From the NCBI GenBank assembly GCA_021397845.1, contig CM038050.1, positions 7,010,471 to 7,074,470 of the forward strand: a stretch of DNA of 64,000 nucleotides, in the 5' to 3' direction. This stretch comes from Areca catechu (Eukaryota > Streptophyta > Magnoliopsida > Arecales > Arecaceae). The translations under genes and the position numbers were made by a program. The notes under the pieces are model-generated. The model was given only the letters and a program-made list of their open reading frames with translations. It made no database searches and had not been told where the DNA came from. Each line of letters starts with the position of its first letter. Position 1 is the stretch's first letter. Positions 48,401 through 57,534 of this stretch are shown here, in pieces.

Positions 48401-51400
48401 ATTCGTAGTGATCATGGAACTGAATTTGAAAATCAAGATTTCGAAAATTTTTGTAATGAAAAAGATAGAACACAATTTCTTTGCACCTAGGACACCTCAG
48501 CAGAATGGGGTAGTAGAAAGGAAAAATCGCACTTTAGAAGAAATGGCACGCACTATGCTTTGTGAAAACGATTTGCCAAGGTATTTTTGGGCTGAAGCTA
48601 TAAATACAGCCTGTTATGTTTTGAATCGAGTTTTGATTCGCCCTATTTTAAAGAAAACTCCATATGAGCTTTGGAATCAAAGAAAACCAACTTTGAAATA
48701 TTTTCGAGTTTTTGGTTGTAAATATTTTATTTTGAACAATGGAAAAGATCATCTAGGGAAGTTTGATGCCAAGTCTAATGAAGATATCTTCTTAGGATAC
48801 TCTACATCAAGCAGGGCATACAAAGTATTTAACAAACGGACTTTAGTTGTAGAAGAGTCAGTACAAGTTGTATTTGAAGAATCTACTAACAAATCCTCAA
48901 GAAAAGAGGATACATCTGATGAATGTGCAGGTGCTGGCAAACTTCAGAAGCTGATAATGGATAATCAAGCTCAACCAAATGAAGAAAATCAAGACAAGGA
49001 TGAGAAAGAAGATGACACTCCAATGCATCAAGATCTATCTAAGGAGTGGAGGTATGCTCATGGACATCCTAAGGAATTAATCTTGGGTGATCCATCTAAA
49101 GGGGTAAGAACTCAAGCTTCTATTAGAAATGAATGTGACTATATTGCTTTTGTATCTCAAGTAGAATCTAAATGTTTTGAAGAAGCTGAAAAAGACTCTA
49201 ATTGGATCAATGCTATGCAAGAAGAACTAATACAATTTGACAGAAATAATGTTTGGACACTTGTAGAAATGCCATATAATGTTTCAATTATTGGCACTAA
49301 ATGGATATTTAGGAATAAATTAGATAAAAATGGTATTGTCATTAAAAATAAAGCTAGACTAGTTGCTAAAGGCTACAATTAAGAGGAAGGGATTGATTTT
49401 GATGAAACTTTTGCTCCTGTTGCTAGACTTGAAGCAATTAGACTATTGTTAGCATTTGCCTGCTTTATGAATTTCAAATTATTTTAAATGAATGTTAAGA
49501 GTGCTTTCTTAAATGATTTTATAAATGAAAAGGTCTTTGTTGAACAACCACCTGATTTTGAAAATCATGCACATCCTGATCATATTTTCAAATTACACAA
49601 AGCACTTTATGGTTGGAAGCAAGCACCTAGAGCATGGTATGAAAGGTTAAGCAAATTTCTTATTGAAAATGAATTTTCTAGAGGAAATGTTGACAAAACA
49701 CTATTTTTGAAAAGGAAAGATAATGATTTATTAGTAATACAAATATATGTTGATGACATCATTTTCGATGCTACTAATGAAATTCTTTGTCAAGAGTTTG
49801 CTAAGCTTATGTAGGGTGAGTTCGAGATGAGTATGATGGGTGAACTAAACTTCTTTCTCGGACTCCAGATCAAGCAAACTTCAGATGGTATCTTCATCAA
49901 CCAAGCTAAGTACACAAGAGAAATTATCAAAAAGTTTAGAAAGGAGACTACTAAGCCAATAAGTACGCCTATGAGCCCCTCATGTAAACTAAATAAAGAT
50001 AAAAATGGTAAATCTGTAGATCAGAAATTATACAGAGGCATGATAGGCTCTTTACTGTATATGACTGCTAGTAGACCAGATATTATGTTCAGTGTTTGCA
50101 TGTGTGCTAGATATCAATCTGAACCTAAGGAATCACATCTTATGACTGTTAAGCGCATTATTAGATATCTATCTGATACTATCAGTATTGGTTTGTGGTA
50201 TGCTAGAAATTCTTCTGCTGAATTGATTGGATATTCTGATGCAGACTTTGCTGGTTGTAGATTAGATAGAAAGAGAACTAGTGGAACTTGCCAATTTCTT
50301 GGAATTAACTTAATCACATGGTTTAGCAAGAAACAAACTTCAGTTGCACTATCCACAGCTGAGGCTAAATATATTGCAGCAGGAAGTTGTACTCAAATCT
50401 TGTGGATTAAGCAACAACTTAAAGACTTTGGAATCAAGTTGGCTAGAACTCCTATTAAATGTGATAATACCAGTGCTATTTGCTTGACTAAAAATCCTGT
50501 TCAACACTCTATGAGCAAGCACAAGCACATTGAAATTAGGCATTACTTTATTAGAGATCATGTAGAAAATAATGATATTTTGCTTGAATTTATATGCACT
50601 GAATTTCAATTAGCTGATATTTTAACTAAACCTCTCTTGGAAGATCGTTTCTGTATGATTAGAAGAGAGCTCGGGATCATCAATCCATTTGATTAAATCT
50701 TTCCTCCCGATTTGACTCAAACTAGATCAATTTAACCTTATCTATGATATATCATGATTGATCATTACTGATTTGACTCCAAATACATGTTACTTCAATT
50801 GATTTTGATCATTTAGTGAAATTCCAATTTTTCAATTTTTAAGTCGATGTGTCGACACATGCATGTGTCGACACCAAAATGTGTCGACATATGCGTGAGT
50901 CGACACATGCCCAACGGCAAACTGAGATTTTAAGGGTTTCCGAACTGTTTTTCCCCCAAATTTCATTCTCCTCCGAGCCGACACTTCGATTCCAGGTTTC
51001 CATCATGTTCATCCTCTCATTTCCTTGCTTTTACCCACCGTTTTCTCAGATTTGAAGGTTCGGTGGTCATTTTTTTGTTGGATTTCCTCCTAGGTTTTAG
51101 CTCCTAAACCCTAGAAACTCCTTATTTCCACCAAAAACCTTGTCAAATCTTTGTTTGTTGACAATGGGTCCTCGCAAACAAGTCGTTCGCCGACCGTGTC
51201 AGTCATAGTATGAAAAATAGTGGAGAACGAAGGCCCGACACGAGTCTAGAGCTTCAGATCCGCCTGCACGACCGTTGTTTACTCCTAGCCGGATGAGCTC
51301 CAAGACAGTGGTTGGAGGACGCCGAGTGGACTTCTCTTTCTTAGACCAGCAGCATTTCAGGATTGGAGATTGGATTAGACATGCTGGTTTGTCCTCCTTC

Positions 51401-54400
51401 TGTTCGCTCAGTGAGAGATATTATCCCGGGTTGTTGAGAGAGTTCTACGGATCACTTGCCCGCAGATCAGATGGCTGGATTGCTCGGGTTAGAGGACGGG
51501 ATATTCCCATTTCAGCAGAGATTCTGAGCAGATTATGGGATATACCCATGACTGGATCAGTTATTGACAGTCTGTTGGACAGAGTTAATGGCCTCCGGTG
51601 TATTTTTGAGTCCAATATCTTACCAGAGGGAGCCACTGTTCCTGCATCGAGACTATCTGCAGAGATGAGACTGCTACATCATATTGTCGCCCGGATTCTT
51701 TTGCCGAAGACCGGTCATTTCGACTACATTGCCGAGCGAGAGTTGCTGGTGATGGCCACACTGATTCAGCGGATGCCGATTTGTCTTCCTGTTCGTCGTT
51801 TCGACTACATTGCCGAGCGAGAGTTGCTGGTGATGGCCACACTGATTCAGCGGACGCCGATTTATCTTCCTGTTCTGATGATTCATCAGATTACTGAGAC
51901 GGCGTCTAGTCAGCGGCTCTGCTTGCCGTATGGCATGGGATTGACTGTACTGTTTCGGGAGTATAGAGTCAGCTTCCAGGATGAGCCTTATCGTACTTTG
52001 ATCCATACCGATGTATATGACATCAGGTCGTTGCATCGCATGGGTTATCATTTAGTCCGAGGCCAGTGGATATGGAGGACATCATGACAGGCCGAGGATA
52101 AAGCTAACATTGATGAAGATACAGCAGAGGATGAGCGGATTCTTTCAGGTGAGGCTGGACCGAGCGAGACAGCCTGAGACGGCAGCACAGCCAGCTCAGC
52201 CTGATCCTTCTACATCTGCCCAGCCACAGCCAGCGCAGACGAAGACTACTGGTGTTTCAGATACTTTAGAGGATAGAGTCAGACGCATAGAGATCGATGT
52301 TTTCATCATGAGGCAGCGTCGAGACGTCTTTATTGTTGAGACGAGACGGAGCCACATTAGTCTTAGTGATGGTATTTCGGCTATTCTCTCAGCACTGTCC
52401 AGATCTTCGATGAGTGCTCCTGCTGCAGACAGTTCCTGCTTCTGTTGATGTTCCTACTTCAACACCAGCTGATGACATTGCTGATATCGATACTGGTGTT
52501 GAGACTACTGTAGGAGATGGAGGTGGAGACACAGCTGTTGGAGATGTTGATGATGAGGAGACTGACTCGGACCATTTCGACATTGCCGATCTTACGTCAG
52601 AGCCAGTTGTGGAGGTGACGGATGACGTGCCTGCGAGCCCAGTTGACCCATCCTTCTCACCTGCTCCGATACCTGATCCATCCTCTCCTACCATATCGGT
52701 TGATCACACTCCAGTTCCAGTTCCTTTTCCTATTCTTAGTCCTGTTGTTGATTTACCTGTTGTTGACCTACCCAACATTGATATTTCATTCATTGATTCT
52801 CCTGACATTCAGACACCTATCATCGAGACCCCCACACTTGATACACATATTGTAGATACATCGATACCTTCCACAGCTGATACTGTTGTTCTTGATACGC
52901 CTGTATCATCAACTGTTATCCTACCCTTCATACATCCTCATTGATTCGAGAGCTTGGATTTTATACACCCGGCTTTCAGCATCTCGATTCAGGCCCTACT
53001 TTTGATCGTACTCCTGCTCCAGCTGTTGCTGAGATGATTCACCCGATCAGTTCAGTTCCTGTAGAGGACGTAGCTTCTACCTCTACTGCTTCAGCCAGAG
53101 GTCGGACTTATATTCGTCGCAGAGGACGTGGACGCCGTACCCCTCCTCAGCCGACCAGGACCAGACTTCGAGATCTACGATCACGATGGCCGCGAGCTCG
53201 ATCTTTTACTGATACCAGACCGATCGAGATCGATTCATCTTCTGATGACTCGATGGATGAGGATTAGGACATTGATGTATTTCAAGATAGTTTTATATTT
53301 CTAGATAGTTTACTTTCATGCTTATATGTACTTTTACCTTTGTTGTGTACTTGATAATACATATATGAAAAACTTTTTGATTACTCATTCCTATATCTTT
53401 GATGGACATGAATGCTATATCTTGAATTGCTTTCATGAATGTGCTTCCTAAAGAAAATATTCCGAAAATAAATATATTTCCTTTATCTACCTTTTTAATG
53501 ACAACAAAAAGGGGAAGTAATTCATGATGTTATTTAAGTATAAATGTGTTTACTTCTCCAAACTAAAAGGGGAGTAACTTTTAATTTTTGAAAACCTGAA
53601 TTTATGAAAGGGGGAGCTTTACCTTTTGTCAAAGTAAATTTGATTCTCAAAACCCCTCTTTCAATGTTTTTAAAAAGATTCTCACAAATTTTGTTATGAA
53701 TCATTAATTCAGGAGGAGCTTTGTTAATTGCTGAAATTTTTATTGTAAGAGTATCATGATACATGTTCTTAATACATTTAAATAAATATCAAAGTTCTGA
53801 CAAAGCTCTGATATTCTCTATCTTTGAAACAAGCTCAAATTCTATTACTTGTCTTCTGAATGATTATATCTTTAAATAATAATTGATATACTTAATGCTT
53901 TCAATATTGTGCATCTTGATCAATTCTCTTAAAGCTTTACTTTTAAAGCAATTTATATTTAAGGATTTTGTCATCATCAAAAAAGGGGAGATTGTTGACT
54001 CCACTAATTAATTTTAATGATAAGCAAAACAGTTAAGTATAATTTGAGGACTAATGATTTGCTTTAAGTGTGTTTTCACTGAAAGAATGCTCACAAAATT
54101 TGAAGAAGCCCAATTGTGTTGAAGAACCAAGTTTGAATGGAATGATTGCACAAAACAAGACTTGGACACTCAAAAAATGGTTGAATGGATAACTAAGTCA
54201 AATGAAAACATGTTCCAGTACAAGTTCAGCAATTTCTGTACTTTTTCACTGATGTGTCGACTCAAGATGTCGACACATGATATGATGTGTCGACATATGA
54301 AGAAGATGTGTCGACACATGAAGAAGATGTGTCGACTCAGGCCAGTACACAGCAATATTTTAAATGGTACAGATGATGTGTCGACACATGAACCTTATGT

Positions 54401-57273
54401 GTCGACTCAAAGTGTCAACACATTGATAAACATATCGCTTAAGACTTTCAAGCCACAGAACTTGCAGAAGTTGAAGGAACAGTTGATGTGTCGATACATG
54501 GATACAACGTGTCGACTCAACTGAGAATGTGTCGACTCAGCTGATTTTTCCAGAGAATCTGAATGGAACACTTTGAACTTGTGTCGATTCAAGAAGAACA
54601 TGTGTCAACCTAATATGTCGACACATGAAGAGGAAGTGTCGACACATGGAGTTCTGACAACAGTAACGGCTAGTTTTTTCAAGCACAAAACTCGTCCAAA
54701 TGCCCTCCAATGGCTAGTTTTTCAAGTATAACGGCTAGATTTCGATTTTGGGAGCTTGGAAAGGTATTTAAAGGCTCCAAATCAAATCAAGACAACTATT
54801 CAACTATTCAAGTAAGTATTGAATATTCAAAAAGAGTTTAGAGAGAAAAGAAGAGAGAAGAGCCTTAACTCCTATTCATTCAAAGCTCAACCACTCTCAA
54901 GCAAAAGGAAGCCTTCCAAGCATTCAAAGCCATCAAGAGCATTGAAGATCATTCAATCTTAGGCATTCAAAAGGCTTCAACAAGAGCAAAGCAACGCCAC
55001 TTCGAGCTACATCGACTTATTTACTTTATTATTGAAAGCTTACATTGGTTCTTTATTTTTCCATCTTATATCTTGTAAAGGTTATTGGTTAGCCTATTGG
55101 AAAACCAAGTGAGGTTATTGGTAAGCCTTGAAAATCAATTAGGTTGGTGGTTAGCCCGCAAAACCACTAAGGTTCTTGGTTAGCCCAGAAAATCAAGGAA
55201 GGTTTTTGGTTAGCCTTGTGAAAACCAATTAGGTTCTTGGTTAGCCCGTAAAACCAAGGTTGTGACTTGTAAGCCTTGTAAAACAAGTCGGGTTTTGATT
55301 AGTGAGCCCAGAAAACTAATCGGCTATAATCATTGGATTATAATGATTTTCCAAGGAGATCTTGGGGAGTGGATGTAGGTGCATTGTTGGCACCGAACCA
55401 CTATAAATTGTTGTGTTTGTGATTGCTTGTTCTCTCCCTCCTTGCTCTTTACATTTTGCTTATTGCTTTTAATTTCCGCTGCACTATTACTTTAGAGCAT
55501 TGCACTTAAATCACAGTTCCTTGTTAAATTGAATTGCATATCTTGTCTCGTATAGTTTGTAATTTGTATTATCAAGCTTAGCTTTAAATTTTTAGAGACC
55601 CAATTCACCCCCCTCTTGGATTGCTCTCTGGGCAACAAAAATCACATTGCAACTAATATGATATTATCATAGGATTGAATGGACAATGGCATATTCAATT
55701 TAGCAATAAAAATGTAATTTCAACAGTCACAATAGCTACAAATTTCATTACAAAAGTTCATGTAAAAAGCATCCGACAATGATAATAACTGCAAAAAGTC
55801 CTCAATTTCATTGAAATATCATAGTCCTCAAAGTATACATTAAAAAAATGATCAAGTTTAGAAGTACTTCTAATTGCTCATGATATTTAATAAATGACTG
55901 CCAGAGAGTACCACTGCATACTAATTTGATTTGTCAATTCAAAGTTAAGCTTATGTTGAATCTGAGGAAAATCATTGGCTGCAGCAACTAATTTGGTACA
56001 TGATTTAATTTTCATCTGCACTAAGATGGTTAAAATTTGCATCTAATTAGAAGATGTAATCAGTGTGTAAAGCATTCTTTACATAGGAACGGATATTAAA
56101 AACAAGAGTTAAATTAACAAACATTTGGCAAGCAATGAACCAAGCAAATTGAAAATTAAAAATTAAAAACAAACAAACAAACAGAAGGGAAAGTAAATTA
56201 GTTATGTATCAAACACTGTAATGGCATACAACCACCTGAGGTGAATTTTGTCACAGTATATTAGCTTTTAATGGTCAATTCAGCATTCTAATAAGTTTGC
56301 AGTTCACACAAGTACTCCAATAACAACACGCTAAAGGCAACAAATTTCACATCAAACAAATACCTGAACAAAGACGAGGTTCATTCTCTCAGTGTTTGCC
56401 ATTCTCTCTTTGCTCGCTGCAAACATCTGCCCGCACTTACTGACCTATCCACCAAAAGTCATGCAAGTTATCCCAGCTTTTACCAAGAAATTAAAGCCCA
56501 ATAAATTTTCAAAAAGAGAGTATAATCCATGGCATGCAAAGAAAATTGTCTAACCAACTACTCACCAACCGAACAGCAGCGGACCTCACGAGCTCATCTT
56601 CATCCCTGAAAAGCTCGACCGCACGATCATAGCAGCAGTCGATGATCGAACCGTCGAGATCAGATCCCGAAAACTCGCAGAACACTGTGATACCATCGAG
56701 GGCCGCTCTTCTCACCAACGGGAAGAGGTCCACCGCAAGGCAAAGAAGCACCTTAGGCATGAGATGAGGCCGTAGGAGAGAAACAGAACTCTGAGCTCTT
56801 CCAATACTCGAGACCAACAAATCAAGAATCCGCGACCGAACCAACGAGATAGGGCTCGACGCAAGCGAGAATACCAGATCCTCGTCCAGTACTGAGGCAA
56901 GAAGAGAGACGCCTCCCTCTCCTCCTTCCGGGCTGCTCTCCACTATGGACGCAAGAACGGCGATGGCGTCCGCGGCGAGGCTCTTGCCGCCGTTCAACAA
57001 AGGTCGGACGGCGGCGATGACAGAGGGGGCCAGGGGGCGGTGGAGGACGGCCGCCTCGCCGAGGAGCTTGAGAGCGGGGCGGAGGAAGGCGGGGTCTCCG
57101 GAATGGGCGTCGAGGGAGCGGATGAGGGCGTCGACAGTGGAGTGGCGGGTGGAGTCGGAGGAGTCGGGTTTGGCGATCAAAACTCTGGCGGAGGCCAGAG
57201 CTCGGAGGCGGCGCCGCTCGTCGGAGAGGGGGTCGAGGTGGACCTCGAGCTTCTCGAGAAGAAGCCGTTCCAT
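36420..57273 (-). CDS. SIEL: SIEL / Integrator-subunit-4-like armadillo-type protein, 8 coding exons
   Basis: Homologue of Arabidopsis SIEL (SHORT-ROOT INTERACTING EMBRYONIC LETHAL, At3g08800), which is related to metazoan INTS4. SIEL binds the mobile transcription factor SHR and is linked to endosomes and cell-to-cell movement; INTS4-type proteins scaffold snRNA 3' processing. Exons in transcription order: 57273-56566, 56444-56364, 42256-42026, 41875-41684, 40417-40277, 39131-39042, 37931-37444, 37332-36420. All have GT-AG borders and compatible phases and join to 947 aa; Arabidopsis SIEL is about 936. Exon 1 (236 aa) carries HEAT/ARM-like helices rich in Leu-Ala, with the typical LVRSAAVRL repeat at its end. 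The last exon holds the conserved C-terminal beta-rich part. Intron 2 (42257-56363, 14.1 kb) contains a whole Copia element in antisense. Assignment rests on overall similarity and exon fit. Confidence 0.93.
42860..43163. mobile_element. Foldback MITE-like element, second family member, in SIEL intron 2
   Basis: The left end gataggactggaactgggc matches the reverse complement of the right end (gtagggctggaagtgggc). The body is made of gggcttRRgcc-type sequence like the element at 13494-13800 in ECA intron 3. Non-coding. It lies about 330 bp from the Copia insertion in the same intron. Confidence 0.65.
43751..44090 (+). promoter_or_regulatory. U3 array of GTCGAC-centred palindromes (5' LTR)
   Basis: I count ten exact GTCGAC hexamers in about 340 bp plus near-variants (gtcgat, atcgac, gtcaac). 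Most stand in the longer palindrome atgtgtcgacacat or the half-form tgtgtcgactca. The array ends about 115 bp upstream of the TATA-like box, where U3 enhancers of LTRs usually lie. A regulatory role is inferred. Confidence 0.7.
44206..44213 (+). promoter_or_regulatory. TATA-like box of the Copia 5' LTR
   Basis: tatttaaa in the context ggaaaggtatttaaagactc, conserved in the 3' LTR at 54765-54772. It separates the palindrome array (upstream) from the stem-loop array (downstream), so transcription would start near 44240. Confidence 0.55.
44521..44785 (+). repeat. Tandem stem-loop array in R/U5 of the 5' LTR
   Basis: Eight units of about 30 nt plus a ninth short hairpin. Stem arms (left/right): ATTGGT 44557-44562 / ACCAAT 44574-44579; GTGGTT 44587-44592 / AACCAC 44602-44607; CTTGGTT 44615-44621 / AACCAAG 44631-44637; CTTGGTT 44676-44682 / AACCAAG 44692-44698; GACTTGT 44708-44714 / ACAAGTC 44727-44733; GATTAGT 44741-44747 / ACTAATC 44759-44765; TAATC 44771-44775 / GATTA 44780-44784. 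The units at 44525 and 44646 each carry one mismatch here that is paired in the 3' LTR. Loops share AGCC followed by C/T-N-G-N-AA. It is repeated at 55081-55340. Confidence 0.85.
45085..45097 (+). other. Primer-binding site (initiator tRNA-Met type)
   Basis: tggtattagagcc, two bases after the 5' LTR end. It matches the usual plant Copia site tggtatcagagc with one C-to-T change. Confidence 0.9.
45140..47575 (+). pseudogene. Copia gag, split by a nested solo LTR
   Basis: The capsid-precursor ORF starts at ATG 45140 (MATPIGTSV). The N-terminal part (RTNYTYWKTRM, ALDPSEFNRIS) is the DUF4219/UBN2 type of Copia gag. It is cut at 45444 by the 706-bp solo LTR and resumes at 46156 in the same reading sense (TCMSAKEIWDIL). 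Later come a lysine-rich stretch, a CCHC zinc knuckle (CFECKKPGHYKFDC, near 46750-46791), a coiled-coil region and a second knuckle-like CFTCRKLGHKSYQC near 47420-47460. In-frame stops at 46403 (TAG) and 47066 (TAA) are further damage. It ends at TGA 47573-47575, where pol continues in another frame. Confidence 0.88.
45445..46150 (-). mobile_element. Nested solo LTR inside the Copia gag
   Basis: 706 bp of GC-rich DNA with TG...CA ends (tgttgtcgcccg ... ggtcacatca) and an exact 5-bp TSD atatc at 45440-45444 and 46151-46155. Removing it with one TSD copy rejoins gag in frame across the Ile-Ser-Thr-Cys codons. No coding domain, primer-binding site or polypurine tract. On the minus strand it begins tgatgtgaccgg and ends gcgacaaca, resembling the ends of the Gypsy LTR family at 59259 (tgatgtggcgac ... 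gacggcaaca), hence the tentative orientation. It is younger than the Copia element. Confidence 0.88.
47587..50696 (+). pseudogene. Copia pol (protease, integrase, reverse transcriptase, RNase H)
   Basis: Starts about one codon-row after the gag stop, in a different frame. In order: aspartic protease (WYLDSGCSRHFTGD near 47620); GAG-pre-integrase with the H-x4-H...CxxC zinc site (WHRRLGH, CQAC, near 48024-48140); integrase catalytic D, D, E (LLHMDLFGP, RSDHGTEFE, NGVVERKNR); RT (WIFRNKLDKNG, ALYGWKQAPRAWY, IYVDDIIF near 49745-49765); RNase H (GYSDADFAG, ALSTAEAKYIA, HIEIRHYFIRD). It ends at TAA after NPFD (50696). Frameshifts lie near 47920 and 48470. In-frame stops are at 49380, 49485 and 49812. 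Inactive as it stands. Confidence 0.93.
51164..53267 (+). pseudogene. Third ORF between pol and 3' LTR ('putative plant transposon protein'-like)
   Basis: Begins at ATG 51164 (MGPRKQVVRR), has two early TAG codons (about 51206 and 51221), and reads in frame to 52087 with a compact domain (IGDWIRHAGLSSFCSLSERYYPGL...LWDIPMTG...). That fits the domain commonly labelled 'putative plant transposon protein' in plant retroelement ORFs. Beyond that it continues in shifted frames: a Gln/Pro-rich linker, a predicted coiled stretch (52110-52440), an acidic Pro/Asp/Thr-rich part (52414-52944) and a basic Arg-rich end closing with SSSDDSMDED (53267). No membrane segment or signal peptide is evident, so an envelope role has no support. 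It contains an 81-bp in-frame duplication. Function unknown. Confidence 0.7.
51715..51876 (+). repeat. 81-bp in-frame tandem duplication in ORF3
   Basis: Two copies begin at 51715 and 51796 with ttcgactacattgccgagcg and encode FDYIAERELLVMATLIQR twice. They differ at only a few bases, so the duplication is recent. It adds 27 residues without shifting the frame. Confidence 0.92.
53268..53992 (+). other. Copia non-coding segment with repeated polypurine tracts
   Basis: It holds four purine tracts: near 53507 (aaaaaggggaag), 53565 (aaaaggggag), 53606 (gaaagggggag) and the 3'-most at 53979-53990 (aaaaaaggggag), which abuts the 3' LTR and is the likely plus-strand primer. Otherwise AT-rich and non-coding. 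Confidence 0.75.
53993..55637 (+). repeat. 3' LTR of the Copia element
   Basis: 1645 bp, from tgttgactccac to ctgggcaaca. Same layout as the 5' LTR: palindrome array 54252-54649 (eleven GTCGAC by my count), TATA-like box 54765-54772, stem-loop array 55081-55340. It keeps a block of about 66 bp that the 5' LTR has lost. Scattered substitutions distinguish the two LTRs, so the insertion is not very recent. Confidence 0.92.
55081..55340 (+). repeat. Tandem stem-loop array in R/U5 of the 3' LTR
   Basis: Same units as at 44521-44785. The first (TTGGTT/AACCAA) and fifth (TTGGTT/AACCAA) hairpins are fully paired here but mismatched in the 5' LTR. In two others a C-to-T change in the right arm (accaat to atcaat; aaccaag to aatcaag) leaves a G-U pair. 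The last hairpin extends to TATAATC/GATTATA. Confidence 0.85.
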
Positions 57274-57303
57274 TATGTCACGGAAGAGAGAGGAGATGGG
57301 TTC

Positions 57304-57341
57304 TAGGGTTTAGTGGAACAAAGAATTAGAGAGCGTGGGCC
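57304..57341 (-). promoter_or_regulatory. SIEL: Telo-box and site II motif upstream of SIEL
   Basis: Minus strand: aaaccctag (telo-box) at 57304-57312, about 31 bp before the ATG, and a TGGGCC site II (TCP-type) motif at 57336-57341. In plants these two motifs often occur together at housekeeping and ribosome-related genes. No TATA box was seen. Confidence 0.55.
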
Positions 57342-57534
57342 TAGCATGGGGCCAGGGTTTTTTTTTTTTTTTTTCTTCAATGAATTAGAGAGCATAAGTC
57401 CGAGAATAAAGTCCATGATCCGATGATCCGGATGGCTTTTCTTTCAATTTTTTAAAAAAATTTTGGCTTGTGATCCGTGATATAGTTGCTACTATATAAA
57501 AGTACTCTAGGTCTGTTTAAATGCCTGATTCTTG

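Larger units (their letters stand above)
43490..55637 (+). mobile_element. SIRE-like Ty1/Copia LTR retrotransposon (complete structure, coding broken)
   Basis: Two LTRs (43490-45082 and 53993-55637) bracket a primer-binding site, gag, pol in Copia order (protease-integrase-RT-RNase H), an extra ORF and a polypurine tract. Flanking 5-mers aagat (43485-43489) and aaaat (55638-55642) are a TSD with one mismatch. Total is 12.1 kb, or about 11.4 kb without the solo LTR nested in gag. Long LTRs, a long gag with zinc knuckles, a third ORF after pol and several polypurine-like tracts before the 3' LTR point to the SIRE/Maximus lineage. Stops and frameshifts in gag, pol and ORF3 make it non-autonomous. 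It lies antisense in SIEL intron 2. Confidence 0.93.

Noticed and set aside
51164..53267. Envelope protein in the third ORF
   Set aside because: No signal peptide, transmembrane segment or cysteine pattern is visible, so only an unknown extra ORF is supported.
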